A stretch of DNA of 64,000 nt from the NCBI RefSeq assembly GCF_026230105.1, contig NC_079480.1:25028488-25092487 (forward strand), written 5' to 3'. Every line of letters starts with the position of its first letter. Within the stretch, counting starts at the first letter, position 1. Origin of the DNA: Diorhabda sublineata (Eukaryota > Arthropoda > Insecta > Coleoptera > Chrysomelidae). Positions 46,601-57,560 of the stretch are shown piece after piece. The notes beneath the pieces were generated by a model. That model was not told where the DNA came from. It did not search any database and saw only the letters and a list, made by a program, of their open reading frames with translations. Both the position numbers and the translations under genes were made by a program.

Positions 46601-47137
46601 TCTGGCTATTAAATAACGAGACTAGTTACGGACAAGAATTTTACTATAAAAATTATTCTACATTCGAATACTTCCCTTCAATATACTGGCCTCAAACCTT
46701 TCCATTGATCGAAGCAGTGCTGGAAGTCTCCTTTGGTGAGGGCTTTTAAGAGCTCCGCCGTTTTTTGCTTTACCGCTTTCATCGACTCTAATCGGGTCGC
46801 TTTCAAAGGAGATCTTCAAATAACCTTGCAAGGAAATCTGAGCAGACTCGTTGATGCAAGAGCTTTTGGTCAAGAGTCAGATTTTTTGGTACCAGCTTCG
46901 CACAGACTTTTTTTACGTATAATTCCTAAAATTTTTCTAATCGTTTCTTTATCGGCGTTTACAGCCACGGCTATCATCAGAATGCTCATTCGACGATCTG
47001 CACGCACAAGGTTCGAAGGTCGGGAAGAGATTAGGAAAAAGAAATATTGGCTGAGAAATATCAGACAAGAAGATGAGAACTGGATTACGCAACGTTGGAT
47101 AATTAAAAGCCGAATGTTTGATGATGAGCACATTTAA
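46595..47137 (-). pseudogene. mariner element with central (catalytic) deletion
   Basis: Read downward from 47,137, the minus strand encodes RRMSILMIAVAVNADKETIR then KILGII, the second helix-turn-helix of a mariner transposase ('RRMSVRMIAxELNxDKETVRKIL'). A frameshift leads to LHQRVCSDFLARL ('LRxxVCxDFLERL'). The protein then jumps to the far C-terminus (ESMKAVKQKTAELLKALTK and DFQHCFDQW), so the region holding all three catalytic Asp residues is missing. The element ends at tctggctattaaataacgag (46,601), a mariner-type terminal sequence. Loss of the catalytic centre with both flanks kept is typical of non-autonomous mariner copies. Confidence 0.85.
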
Positions 47138-47796
47138 AATGGCCTCGTGCTTATTGTTTTTTTACTTAAAGTTTGTTTTTGTATCTTTCAGCTCCCACCA
47201 GGTTATCAGTTTGCAAAGTATTCACTAGTGTTCGATTAACTTGAACGTAACACTGAATAGTAATGTTCGAAAAACTGTTATTAAAGCACAAAACATATAC
47301 AAGTGTACAAGTGCTAGGAATTTGATAAATTACTTGAGAGCTTACTTACAGATTGAATAAAAAAACTTCAAGTATACTCAGTTCCAGCTGAAGTAGTTTC
47401 ATTTAAACATATCCAAAAAGTAACACCATACAATAAAAAACAAAACAGCTCTTACTTTCAAAAAAAAGTAAGATGGGTAGCTATGAGGAAAATTATTATT
47501 CACCCTAAATTGACCTAAATCAGTTTTTTTTTTTAGATTGACCACTAAGTTATGCTTTGCTTAGAGCTCTCTTAAGGCTGCTTGATATGAAGTAAGAGAA
47601 CTTGCAAGAAATTGCTCGTAATTCCTTGCAAGATCAAAATATTTCATAGATTAATATTTCACGTTATTTGACATTATGTCAGTCTCTTATCACTACATCA
47701 TGGTTGCCACTTATGAAAATTCCAAAAGTAAAAGTACACAATCTCCTAACCTCAAACTATAATTAAAGTTAATTCTCTCTCAGTTTAAATTTCTAC
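47138..47796. other. no gene recognised
   Basis: AT-rich, short frames only. Confidence 0.4.
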
Positions 47797-47819
47797 TACT
47801 TCTTCTTCTTCTTCTTCTT
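47797..47819. repeat. (CTT)n microsatellite
   Basis: About seven CTT units, just beyond the 3' end of the minus-strand reverse-transcriptase copy at 47,844; possibly its simple-repeat tail. Confidence 0.85.
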
Positions 47820-47843
47820 ATTTTAAGACTATGTCTTGTGTTT

Positions 47844-48600
47844 TCAAAGAGGCAGCCTAAAATGTGACTCCAAGGACCAGCTCTCATACCAGCACTTTGG
47901 TGGTCTTCCAGGCGGTCTACTTGTATTGGGTCTCTCTTCCTTTGCGATTTTCGCCAGTCGATCGTCGTTCATTCTATTGACATGATCTCTCCATGCTCTT
48001 CTTCTAGCTCTGGCCCATCTCACTATATCCGGAACGTCACACATTCTTCTGATTTCATTGCTCCTTATTCTGTCTCTTAGTGTTTTCTCTGTGATTGAGC
48101 GTCTTCATCTCGGTTGTTCTAAGAATCCGTTTAGTAGTTGCAGTCTCCGCCCTCGTTTCTATGGCGTATGTCATTACTGGTCTGACACAAGTTTTATATA
48201 TCCGTGTTTTGCTTCCGATACTTAAAAATTTATTCCTCCATATCACGGTTCGAAGGAATCGTGATATCCTGGATGCTGCTGTTGTTTGCGTTTTGACTTC
48301 TTGTTTCAAGTTCCTATTGCTCGTGATGTTAACCCCTAAATTTTTAAAAGACATAACCTGCTCTACACTTTTATTATAAATTACCAGTTTGCATCTTCTT
48401 GGTTCTCTCGCTATTGTCAAGGATTGTGTCTTTTGTGGCGATATGATCATATTGAATTTTCCTGCAACTGTTTCAAATCTGTGTAGCAGTTTTTGCAGAT
48501 TATCCTCATCTTCGGATATCACAACCGCGTCATCAGCGTAGCAAACTTAAACTCATGTTTTCCCATTCTGTATCCTCTGCCTGCCGTTTAAATTTGGAAG
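47844..48600 (-). pseudogene. non-LTR (endonuclease/reverse transcriptase type) C-terminal region
   Basis: The minus strand reads VCYADDAVVISEDEDNLQK (YADD catalytic box at about 48,520-48,540), then KFNMIISPQKTQSLTIA, SFKNLGVNITSNRNL, and KTRIYKTCVRPVMTYAIETR. After a frameshift near 48,055 it continues with VPDIVRWARARRRAWRDHVN and RPPGRPPKCWYESW, the basic 'RxxGRPxxRW' tail. The 155-codon frame at 48,055-48,522 is the longest intact reverse-transcriptase piece in the window. The catalytic box is preserved, but the N-terminal half of the protein (endonuclease and palm start) is missing. A (CTT)n tract follows the 3' end. This is the best-preserved non-LTR copy here. Confidence 0.9.
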
Positions 48601-49889
48601 ATTAAATTGTTTTAAAATCTCCAGCTATTTTGAATTACAAAATTCACTCTATATATTAAGGAACTAATATAACTTAAGAAGGATGGTATTTTTTATTCAT
48701 TTGTTCAGTTTTTTTAACAAGAAAAAGATCATCAACTGGTTTAACAAGTTTCTCCTTGTAACAGAAAACCAAAAGACGGAATGCTCAGAATTTTCTCATC
48801 AAATGCTACAAAAACATTAAATTTATCTTGCGAAAACATTTGAAAAAAAATGTAGATAATTTAGTAAGACTTTTATATGAACCTTTTTTATTTATTTCCA
48901 CATGCAACAAAGTTAGAAAGTGGCCAATTATAGCGATAAACTATTTTGTAAATATTACTCCAAACTTAACTCTCTGTATCTCGAGAATAATGCATTAGTT
49001 GGATGATATTTATTGTGCAACTGATTATTGTACTGCTACGCTTTTTGGATGAGATGTAATTGTTTTCGTATGCGAAAGCACGAAATCCGAATTAAACGAA
49101 GACTCATTGCCCAATATTACAGCCGGGATCCAATTATATATTTAATTTCATAAAGTTTGCATTCACGAGCTTCATATTTCGTCGAGGGCTATGATGGGGT
49201 TGGATAGAATTTCAGAGTAAAGTGGTGGGAACCGATTCCAGGCATGCTGATGTTTTTGTCAACTAACCCTTTATGTGGTGGTTCGGCATCAAAGGATTAC
49301 GACAATGCCCCTATATACATACATTTTCTACTGAGTGCTGACAGAATATAAATTTAACTTCGGTTTCGAAACGAATAGTAGGAGGTATTGATAATTTATT
49401 AATTTTTTTTTTTTTCACTCTGTACAGCTGAATTTTTAACCCGTTCCACTTCTCGTGGATTTAAAACTTCAAATCAGATGAGTAAGATAATATACAGTAG
49501 TTGCCATTATTGATTCAGTTGCTTTTTGATTCTATTTCTTGAAGTTTAGTCTCCTTAAGAAAAATGCAATGCATTTAGACTTCATCTAAATCCATTTAAC
49601 AGATTTTGTAACCAATATTAGTTTAACTAGTCATATTATAGTGAAATAGACAAGAAATATGTCGAATAATCATAATATGTTATCTTTTTTATCTTGTTAA
49701 ATGTTTTTCGTGAGGACTTGATCTTGATTTTGGATCTCTGTCGATAAAAAGTCAAATCCAAAAAGGAAGTGAAAATCTGACGTTTTGGTCTATATCACAA
49801 CAGACTTTCCATCAAATGATCTTTAATTAAAAAATTAATCACCGCGTTTCTTACTTTTACCTCAACTATCTCTCACCATTTCTTGTAAT
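48601..49889. other. no gene recognised
   Basis: AT-rich sequence, no frame or repeat recognised. Confidence 0.4.
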
Positions 49890-50185
49890 ATTTGGTCGGA
49901 GTATAGTTCTTAGTATTTTTCTTTCCATAATTTGTAAATCTTCTTATCCTTTTTTTATATTTGACAGTTATTTCCATGGCTCCACTTCTTTTGATCGGTA
50001 GCAACTTCTCTCCATCCAATCCTTCCTAAATCATCTATATTCCTCTTGACTCCTTTTAGCCATTTTTTCTTTGGGCGCAGCTTTCTTCTTTCTCCTCATT
50101 CTCGTCCCTTCAGCACCAATCTCACAATTCTCTGCTGCGGATATCTGGCAATTTGTCTTAACATTCTGATCTTTGTGTGTAAACT
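49890..50185 (-). pseudogene. non-LTR reverse transcriptase 3'-terminal fragment
   Basis: The minus strand encodes KIRMLRQIARYPQQRIVRLV, then KLRPKKKWLKGVKRNIDDLG and IGWREVATDQKKWS. This matches the extreme C-terminus of insect endonuclease/reverse-transcriptase elements ('LRWxGHVxRMxxxR...GRPxKxWxDxVxxDLxxLGxxxWRExAxDRxxWR'). Only the tail remains, as expected for strong 5' truncation. Confidence 0.72.
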
Positions 50186-50399
50186 AATTGTATTATTATG
50201 GGCGTTCTGTACATCATCATCAGTTCTTTGTTTCTAGGGCCTCTACAATTTTCACATATATTTTAATGCGGAATTTTTCTTTTCCCTATGTTTAGTATAT
50301 TCTTATTTTCTTATCATCTTTCATGTTTCTGGTGTATATAGGTCACCTCTGCGTACTATCTTCTCCTTGGCGGCGATCTGCTTCCCCAAAACTAGAAAT

Positions 50400-50645
50400 C
50401 ATACAAAGATCATAAAATGATGTCCTTAGAATTTTACGCTATATGGTACGTGCTCAATTCTGTCATAGCTCTTTCTATGACAGACACATTCGCACCATGA
50501 AAAGTGAAGTACAACGCTGCAGTGAGAGGTATACAGATAAGATTAAATCTCATCCAAATGTGCTCGCGAGTGAGTTATTTAACACGACAGGTGGATTATG
50601 TCTCCTAAGACTTTTCAAAGCAGCAGACTTTTTCACTTGGCTTCA
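50400..50645 (+). pseudogene. Jockey-like reverse transcriptase C-terminal fragment
   Basis: The open frame from 50,443 encodes MKSEVQRCSERYTDKIKSHP and NVLASELFNTT, the 'VKxEIxRxSxxYxxRLxxHPNxLAxxLL' end of Jockey-clade polymerases. The upstream part (APWYV-like WYVLNSVIA in another frame) is frameshifted. It is the same domain end that is degraded in the copy at 23.5-24.3 kb. Confidence 0.72.
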
Positions 50646-50895
50646 TTTATCCATTTAGTTAAAGCAGAAGAATATTGCTTAAGAGTGGAGATATTTCATT
50701 GAAAATATTTCCTACATGTCAAATTTACTTAATGTTCGTATTTTCAATGGAGTTAAATAAGAAAAATATATCTAGCTTCTAATCTTCAGCTTTGTTAAGA
50801 ATGCACGTTTCACTTCCGTAGGTCATCTTATTATTGCTTTGTATAGATGTTTTATGCATTAGGCATCAAATTTAAACCGATGTTGAGTAACCGTA

Positions 50896-51345
50896 ATGTT
50901 TCCTTTTACCTTTCGGTATAGAATGGTCAAATGTTATGTACGGTCTATTTTACTGTACGCCTTGGAAACATGGACATTGAAGATATCGTCCATTAAAAGA
51001 CTAGAAGCATTTGAAATGTGGACCTTTCGAAGAATGTTGCGTATACCATGGACAGACAGAGTGAGGAACGAGCGGGGACTGAGAGAGAGTTGATCAATTT
51101 GATTAAGGTGCGAAAAGTTGGATACTTGGGTCACGTTCTTAGAGGAGAAATATATTCAATCCCCAATTGATCATACAAGGAAAGATCGAAGGAAAGAGAG
51201 GCACATGCCGAAAACAAATGTCATGGCTAGGCAATATGAAACACTGGACCGGCATAAATAACATATGTATGTGTCATGCTGATATAAATGTCTAACCATA
51301 AGATAATCGACAACGCATTATAGATGCAAGGGAGTAGAAGAAGAT
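50896..51345 (+). pseudogene. non-LTR reverse transcriptase C-terminal fragment
   Basis: The + strand reads RYRMVKCYVRSILLYALETW, then KRLEAFEMWTFRRMLRIPWT, and after a frameshift LIKVRKVGYLGHVLRGEIYS and KIEGKRGTCRKQMSWLGNMK. This is the post-palm tail of an insect endonuclease/reverse-transcriptase element ('xxRCYVxSxLLYGxETWTL...KRLEAFEMWxYRRxLRIxWT...GHVLR...GKIxGKRxxGRxxxSWL'). It meets an oppositely oriented fragment of the same general family at about 51,345, tail to tail. Confidence 0.8.
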
Positions 51346-51349
51346 AGAT

Positions 51350-51541
51350 GTATCGTTTACTTTCCTCCGTCATCTTTGCTTCTAGATATTCTACCTTGTC
51401 ATTGTCTTCCTTAATAACCGCCCCAAGATATACGTAACTTTGAACTTGCTCTAAGTTCATTGTCTTTTCTTCGTTCAGTTGTTTTCCGATGTTGTAAAGA
51501 TTATTACATTGCCTGCGATATATGATTTTTTTTGTTTTCAT
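51350..51541 (-). pseudogene. non-LTR reverse transcriptase fragment (thumb region)
   Basis: The minus-strand frame reads LNEEKTMNLEQVQSYVYLGA, then VIKEDNDKVEYLEAKM, matching the 'LExVxxYxYLGxxIxEDxxxxxEIxxRI' segment that lies between the YADD box and the tail in these elements. It stops where the plus-strand fragment ends, so the two pieces face each other tail to tail. Confidence 0.72.
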
Positions 51542-52799
51542 GTCATTAAAAAATTGCGATAATTCTCAATAATAGACACAAATAGAAGAATAATAAGTTG
51601 AACTCAAAACGTGTTATTTTATCCGATTTGAAGCTTGTATTATGCAACGCGTCTAATCGTGATAAGGCTCCGCTGATGGAAGCGAAATATTTTCGCTACT
51701 CGTTAAAAAAAAATTAGCATTTCGGAGTTGCTAGAGATAAAGCTTTATCGTTGGAAAAATACGAATGTGTTAATTTTATCCTATTACAAATTTACAATGA
51801 CAATAATGCAAATGTTCGTATCCGGCTCATTCGTTTTCAATGTTTCTTCTACAAATAAGTGAAACAGCGGATATTCACAAATATAATTAAATTCACCCCC
51901 CGGAATTGTTAGTCTATATAGGAAATGGAAATCGAATAAGAGATGCGAACGGTTCTATATATTGAAAGAAAAAATTTAAATTGCAAACGCACCAACGCGA
52001 CTGAAATAAAGCAGATATCTTATTCTTCATAGCAGCTGGAACAGCTAAAAGGCCTTAATATAAAATAATAATAACCTTAACGCTTTCAATTTACTCGCTT
52101 TTACATGCTTCAAATAACCAAATGCGTTGGTTAGTTTCATTTTACTATTTTCTCTCAAAAGTATCGATCTACACATTGAAGTTTCTTATCGGGTAAGTGA
52201 CATACTTCGAATATGTATTTGGTAATACGTTCCCAGAGGTGTTTCCACTTTTTGAACCATCCCTAAAAATATCTTTGCCATCTCAATGAGCTCCACTTAG
52301 GGTTATCCGAAATTATTTTTTGGAGTTTTTGATGTTTTCGTTACCTCTTTGAGGCGTCCACTACGTGCATCGTTTTCGGTGGTCGTTGATATTTCTGGAA
52401 CAAAGTCCAAATAATATTTATCAAGTTTAGCCTTGGTTTTATCAGCTGCTTCACAAAATAACAGCTGTTAATTTATACACGTGTCTTTTAAAGGTTGAGG
52501 CTAGCTGAAAATTATTATTTATTTGGATTCAATTCAAATAGCACCATCTATGAGATTGTTTATATATTAACCTGTGAGTTACAAGGTAACTTTCCTTAAG
52601 AACCTCATTCTCATTGGATTGATAAAATAATGAATTTTCCGTTATTTAAGTTCATTCAAATCTCTACACTTTCCATATATTCTCACAAAAATGTTACAAA
52701 GAACAACGGAAATTTTGGAAAAATGAATACTATCCTCACTTCTTACTTCGATTCCGTTGAGATGTTCTAAATTCTTCAATTCGTCTAAACCAAACAACT
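51542..52799. other. no gene recognised
   Basis: AT-rich. A possible 31-nt microexon near 52,162-52,192 was considered and rejected. Confidence 0.4.
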
Positions 52800-53345
52800 T
52801 TTTTTGGGGAGTACGCAAAGCAGGTATTCATGGCGGTAATCATTCGACTCAATTTCCTCTTATTGTTCCAATAATTCAGCATACCACAGCCGTGTTACCA
52901 TTATCCAGATGGATGACGTCGATTTTCCTATGAAACGGTGGCTGTAGTACAAGAAAATCAATGCTGAAGTGAAACGACGCGGAAAAAACTTTGAAGTGTA
53001 TTGTACTTCTCTAAAGTCATCTCACGGTTACGCTTGTTGTCTGAAGTGAACACACACAGCACTTCGACAGCTTTTTCATGTCAAACATGTCATGATTCAG
53101 GCGATTGAAATGTCTGTTGTCTCAGCTTTCTGGCACATTTCAATCGACAATCTGTGAGGTAGCTTCTTTAAGGGCACCTGGGCGTGGCTCATGAAATATG
53201 ATCGTGTGATCACGTGGAAACTCGCTAAATCCTATATTGATGGTCGCGATCGAAGAAGAAGAGTCATCATAATCAGCATCTAGACGCTGTTTGATTTCAT
53301 TGCGCTATCTCTCTCCCTAAAAGAAGAATTATTAACCGAGACTGC
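52800..53345 (-). pseudogene. mariner transposase N-terminal half, degenerate
   Basis: The minus strand shows LDADYDDSSSSIATINIGF, then FPRDHTIIFHEPRPGALKEA, the mariner helix-turn-helix 1 end and linker ('YGDSSPSxxTVxxWFxEFKRGRTxxxDEPRxGxPK'). MFDMKKLSKCCVCSLQTT is the 'LGMKKLSARWVPRLLT' segment, followed by FKVFSASF, where 'DFLRRFxTxDETWI' is expected. The first catalytic region is badly decayed, with several frame changes. The C-terminal catalytic half is not visible. Confidence 0.72.
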
Positions 53346-54038
53346 TCGGTTTCAAAATCCATGGACACGACACGCGGTCAAAACAAAACAACGCCTCCAA
53401 TCTGGATGAAATATCGAGAAAAACCATCTACTAGAATATACTATATTGTGGATTGTTCTAAAAATACTGACGCCATCACCAACGTGTGATGATACTGCCC
53501 TCATATCGACTATAGGACTCTCCTTGTATGGTGATGCTCGTTTCTAATGGGAGCAGGGTTATTTGGATATATCTGTGATTTTTGGAAGATATTTTATCAC
53601 CCCGGAAGATGGTTCAGTTAAGAACAAGTCCATAACATGGGCCGTGAAGCCAGTCCTATCTGGTTATAATGGCATTTTAAAATATGGCGCTTTTTTCTAA
53701 ATTGTTGAAGAATTCGTTTTGGGTATATAAAGGAGCTTGTTTATCGGAGTTATTTTATGATTAAAACTTATAATAAAAGAAACGGCATAGAAAATTGATC
53801 GATAAATTTAAATAAACTATACTCAACAATAAAAAAACCGGACACTAATAATTTTGGTAAATATATTAGTTTATGGTAAGAATTGGTTCATTTATAGGTT
53901 ATTTAAGCAAAATCTTCCAAAAGTAAATAATTTTTACTGATTATTGAAAAAAAATACATAATAAAGGATAATTTATAGATCAACACATTTTTAAAACAAC
54001 CTTTTTCTTGATTTTTATTAGGTTTTCTAGCAGTTTAT
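53346..54038. other. no gene recognised
   Basis: No frame or repeat recognised between the mariner fragment and the probable LTR boundary. Confidence 0.4.
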
Positions 54039-54565
54039 GTAATTCTAATGACGGGTATTACACCCTCTGCTACGGAGAAGGTATCTTACCCTGTCAGACT
54101 TCAAAGAATTGAAATTCTGTACGTTCTCCACCGGCATACCATCTCATTCTTCTCGAAGAGCAATTTGGAGCTGATTTAAGTAACTAGGAGAAGGTTGACG
54201 ACGTCTTACACGCCTCTGTGTATTACGATGCTCGCAGCTTTATTGAGCTTCTCGTTTCCAGGAGTTTACACTAGTTCATTCAGGATGCGAATGCAACATA
54301 TACAACTTGACCAACTTTCACATTTATTCATGAAGAAACACTATTCTATGAAATATTACAATAATTGTAAATAATAAACTTTCTAAAGGTAGAGTAACGA
54401 TATATTTGATTAAATTAAACTTAAACATGTGGTTCTTTCTGTGTCTGTCTCTGTTCTCTCTCCTAAGCACACCTTTTAGTTTTTAGCTGCTGTTCGGAAA
54501 AGCAACGTTGCCGTTAGTACCTTTCTATTATAATATCTAAAGAATATGAGAGCGAACGCAACACA
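54039..54565 (-). repeat. probable 3' LTR of the BEL/Pao element
   Basis: Downstream of the integrase stop, the minus strand has a purine-rich tract (aagggaggccgc, 54,577-54,566) followed directly by TGTGTTGCG. The sequence can be followed to ...GAATTACA at 54,039, giving TG...CA ends. An AATAAA-type signal (ctcaataaagctg) lies at about 54,236-54,248. The left boundary is inferred, because the matching 5' LTR is not in the window and no target duplication can be tested. Confidence 0.5.
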
Positions 54566-54807
54566 GCGGCCTCCCTTGAAATCTCGTAGTTTCAAGAAAA
54601 ATAAAATGAAACCAAAATTTACAAACATATAACAACTTAACTAAAATATCAATTAATTATAAACCTTGACTTTGTCGGCTACGAGACTCAACCTGATTAA
54701 ACATACATTGAAATGTTCGAATATGCATTACATTGAAAAAAAAATCTTAATCTAATATTCTACAAATTAATAAGTCATAAATCAGTTTATATATAATAAT
54801 CACTGCA

Positions 54808-55830
54808 TTAGGATTGATCATAAATAGGCAAAACACTGATTTTAGTGACAGGACGTTTAAATATAGCGTTTTTCACTTTAACAGTTACCACTCGAATGTG
54901 CCCATCAGCACCAGGATGCTCATTCATTATTCTTCCAATCTTCCAGGCTAATGGAGCAGCATCATCATGTAACACGATGCATTGACCGACCTTATAAATG
55001 TCATTTGCAACTTGCCATTTGGGGCGTTATTGAAGAGTCTGTAGATAACTGCGAGACCAGCTCCTCCAAAACTGTTCAAATAAAGCTCGCAATTGTTTAT
55101 AGCGACAACTTAACCTAGAATGTTTAACGTCTAATGAGTTTTCTGGTAAGAAAGTTAGAGGAGCACCAATTATAAAATGTCCAGATGTTAAAACTTCCGA
55201 GTCGTCTGGATCTTCACTAAGCGGAGTCAGAGGGCGTGAGTTTACTATAGATTCAATTTGAACCAATAAAGAATAGAAATTCTCGTAAGTTAGAAGAGTG
55301 TTCTGTAAAACTCGCTTTAAATGATATTTTGTGAGTCGTACAGCGCTTTCCCACAATCCGCCATGATGTGGAGATCGCGGTGGTATGAAATGCCAAATAA
55401 TGCGATTGTCAATTAGAAAATTTTGGAATACGTCATCTTTGATTTCGTTTATAAGATTGGACGCACCGACAAAATTGGACCCATTGTCCGAATAGATTTC
55501 CGAAGGAAAACCTCTGCGAGCGATTAGCCTTTTAAACGCATTCAAGAAACTATTAGTTGATAGTTCAGTTACCAGTTCGATATGTATGGCCTTAGAAGCA
55601 AAACATATAAAAATACATATCCATGCCTTTATCGATTTGGTCTACTCCAAGTACAGAAAATATTCTAGAAGGTTGTACTCGGGTTGACGGTAGATCACCC
55701 ATTTTTTGAAGGCCTGCAGAAGGTGATACTTTAAAACAAATAACGCATTTTCTTAAAATTCCTCTAACTGAATTTCGACCTTGCATAGGCCAATAATTTT
55801 GTCTAATAACAGATAATAGAGTTTGTGGTT
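54808..55830 (-). pseudogene. BEL/Pao retrotransposon integrase region
   Basis: Read downward from 55,830: MQGRNSVRGILRKCVICFKV (zinc-binding HHCC end, Cys-X2-Cys) and MGDLPSTRVQPSRIFSVLGV. A short deletion and frameshift at about 55,620 remove the first catalytic Asp area. Then come KAIHIELVTELSTNSF, SEIYSDNGSNFVGASN with the second catalytic Asp, and PHHGGLWESAVRLTKYHLKR with the catalytic Glu. NSRPLTPLSEDPDD and LTSGHFIIG follow. An in-frame TAA lies at about 55,027. The frame then continues with GQCIVLHDDAAPLAWKIGRI and HPGADGHIRVVTVKVKNA, the C-terminal domain of Pao-type integrases, ending at 54,808. These motifs distinguish BEL/Pao from gypsy and copia. Few lesions are present, so it is relatively young. 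Protease, reverse transcriptase and RNase H are not seen; the upstream side is occupied by a Tc1-like element. Confidence 0.92.
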
Positions 55831-55839
55831 AGGTTAGGT

Positions 55840-56575
55840 TAGCTTAAATTATCCTACGAATGCTCTATAGGATTCATGAGATGAGATCGTGCAGGCCAGT
55901 CCAGAACTGAGATTCCCACTTGCTCCAAGTATTCAGTAACAATTCTGGCGGTATGTGGACAAGAATTTTCCTGCATTAATATTAATTGCTCAACAATAAA
56001 TGGAGTAAATGGGATAACAGCCTCTAGGAGACTTCCTCGATGTACCTCCGAGTAGTCAGAGCCCCATTATTTATGAAAATACGTTCTGTCCGGGCGTGGG
56101 AAGTAATTCCATCCCAAATCATAACTGATCTCCTTTTAAAATACCGTAATTTACGAATGGTACATTGAGCAAATCGTTCCGCTGGTCGTCCCCATACTCT
56201 GTCTCGATCATCTGAGCGGTATAGATCAAATCGAGACTCATCTGTGAATTTCCTCATTACTCCAGAGTGCAATGAGAATATTCATCGGCAAATAATCGCT
56301 TTTCTCTTCGATGCCTTTCCAGGAGTTGAGGCTCTGTCGTGGGTCGCCTTGATACAATTTCAGGCTCCCTCAGTCTCCGTGGCACTGCGTCTGCACTTAC
56401 ACGTGTATTTTGAGCCACTTTAAGTCTTTCTTTAACCTCAGGGGCCGTTAAAACTCCGTCTCTCAATAAATATATGTAATAAATCGATCAACAACTCCTG
56501 TTGTTGCCGTTGGATGCCCATTGCCGGCCCTCTTATCGTAGCTACCAGTCTCCTGGAGAAAACATTACATTTTAA
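55840..56575 (-). pseudogene. Tc1-like transposase, near-complete but frameshifted
   Basis: Read downward from about 56,575: a linker (QETGSYDKRAGNGHPTATTG, matching 'RETGSYxRRxGxGRxRxTTxxxDRF'), then MRDGVLTAPEVKERLKVAQN and SADAVPRRLREPEIVSRRP, the second helix-turn-helix. A frameshift near 56,270 is followed by KFTDESRFDLYRSDDRDRVW (first catalytic Asp in TDESRF) and RRSVMIWDGITSHARTE. FINNGALTTRRYIEEV comes next, and after a stop the 'LMQDNxRPHTARI' region (CRKILVHIPP, another frame). Only a few lesions are needed to explain the breaks, so this is one of the younger DNA transposons here. It adjoins the BEL/Pao fragment at a short ggttaggttaggttag tract (about 55,828-55,843). Confidence 0.88.
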
Positions 56576-57502
56576 TGTATTCTTGATTGATACGATATAA
56601 AAGAAAATCTTATTTTGCTCATTATAAAGATCTGAACCAGAAATTGATTTTGAAAATTTTGTAGCTGATTTTGTATTGTTATTGTAAGGTGCTTTTATAA
56701 TTAATAAAAATAATACTCAGCGATTTGACGCGGCCATTTTCCTACCAATAATTTAGCTGGAAAGGTAGTAAGCCGCTTACTTTATTTATATGGTTTTTGT
56801 AGCGAATAATAAACGTCGTATATACCGTAAAATACAGGAAATAACACTTCTAACTTTTTTAAATTAGTATACGCCGTAAATCAAAGAAATTCAAGCGATT
56901 CGGATAAAAAGAAATACACGTTCGTGTTGGCACATTTTATACGACATCCAAGTGAAATTCAATGTTTACCGACAACAAAACAGTTAAATTTGAAGATATT
57001 ATCAAGAGGAGGAATTTAAAAGGGGCCGCTCAGAGCGTCATCTACGTTACACGAAAGCAACGTTTCATGTAAACATCATATTCATGCTGAAATGATGCAG
57101 ATTTACATATATTGTTTACCTCCACCATTTTTATGCTGTTGTAAAACCAGTTCTCAACTGAACAAACAGAAAAATATAAGAACGAATCGTTTCCTACACG
57201 AAACAGTTACTTACATACAGCAATGTAATAAATATTTGTCTCATACATATTTATGATATGCATTAGTTGTTTCAATACGAAAATAAGTGTGATTTTAGAA
57301 AGCTTTTTCAACAATTTCCATTCTACAAAATAATTTGGGCAGTCAAATAATCCATTATTTTCCACATACTATATGTTAATAAGTCAGCTGAATAAATTGT
57401 ATTTGAATTAATGCTAAAGAAATTAATCTCATATACAAACTATGATATCAAGTTAATAAAGTTTGCACAAAAAATCGAAATGTTTTTGTTATTTTATCAT
57501 AG
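56576..57502. other. no gene recognised; probable intron
   Basis: AT-rich sequence without recognisable features. The end forms the pyrimidine tract of the acceptor at 57,501-57,502. Confidence 0.4.
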
Positions 57503-57560
57503 AATAGTATATTGTGCAACAAGTAGGAAAAGTTCATATTCAGCCAGAACGGCGAGTGAG
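57503..57560 (+). CDS. candidate short coding exon of the same host gene
   Basis: The acceptor tgtttttgttattttatcat-AG has a good pyrimidine run, and the donor gtgag|gtaagtact is close to consensus. The 58-nt exon, joined to the two leftover bases of the 30,388-30,551 exon, gives an uninterrupted frame: Arg at the junction, then IVYCATSRKSSYSARTASE, ending in phase 0. The exact phase match and strong donor argue for a real exon. Its distance (27 kb) and short length argue for caution. The segment is rich in Ser, Thr and Arg, as in intracellular regulatory tails; no domain was recognised. Confidence 0.48.

Noticed and set aside
46733..47137. 134-codon plus-strand open frame.
   Set aside because: It is antisense to the mariner transposase remnant.
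48095..48379. 94-codon plus-strand open frame with hydrophobic stretches.
   Set aside because: It is antisense to the well-supported reverse-transcriptase frame on the minus strand.
52162..52192. Possible 31-nt microexon between a ctctcaaaag acceptor and an atcgg|gtaagtgac donor.
   Set aside because: Inserting it between the exons at 30,388-30,551 and 57,503-57,560 puts a stop in the next exon, and a weak acceptor in AT-rich DNA is common.
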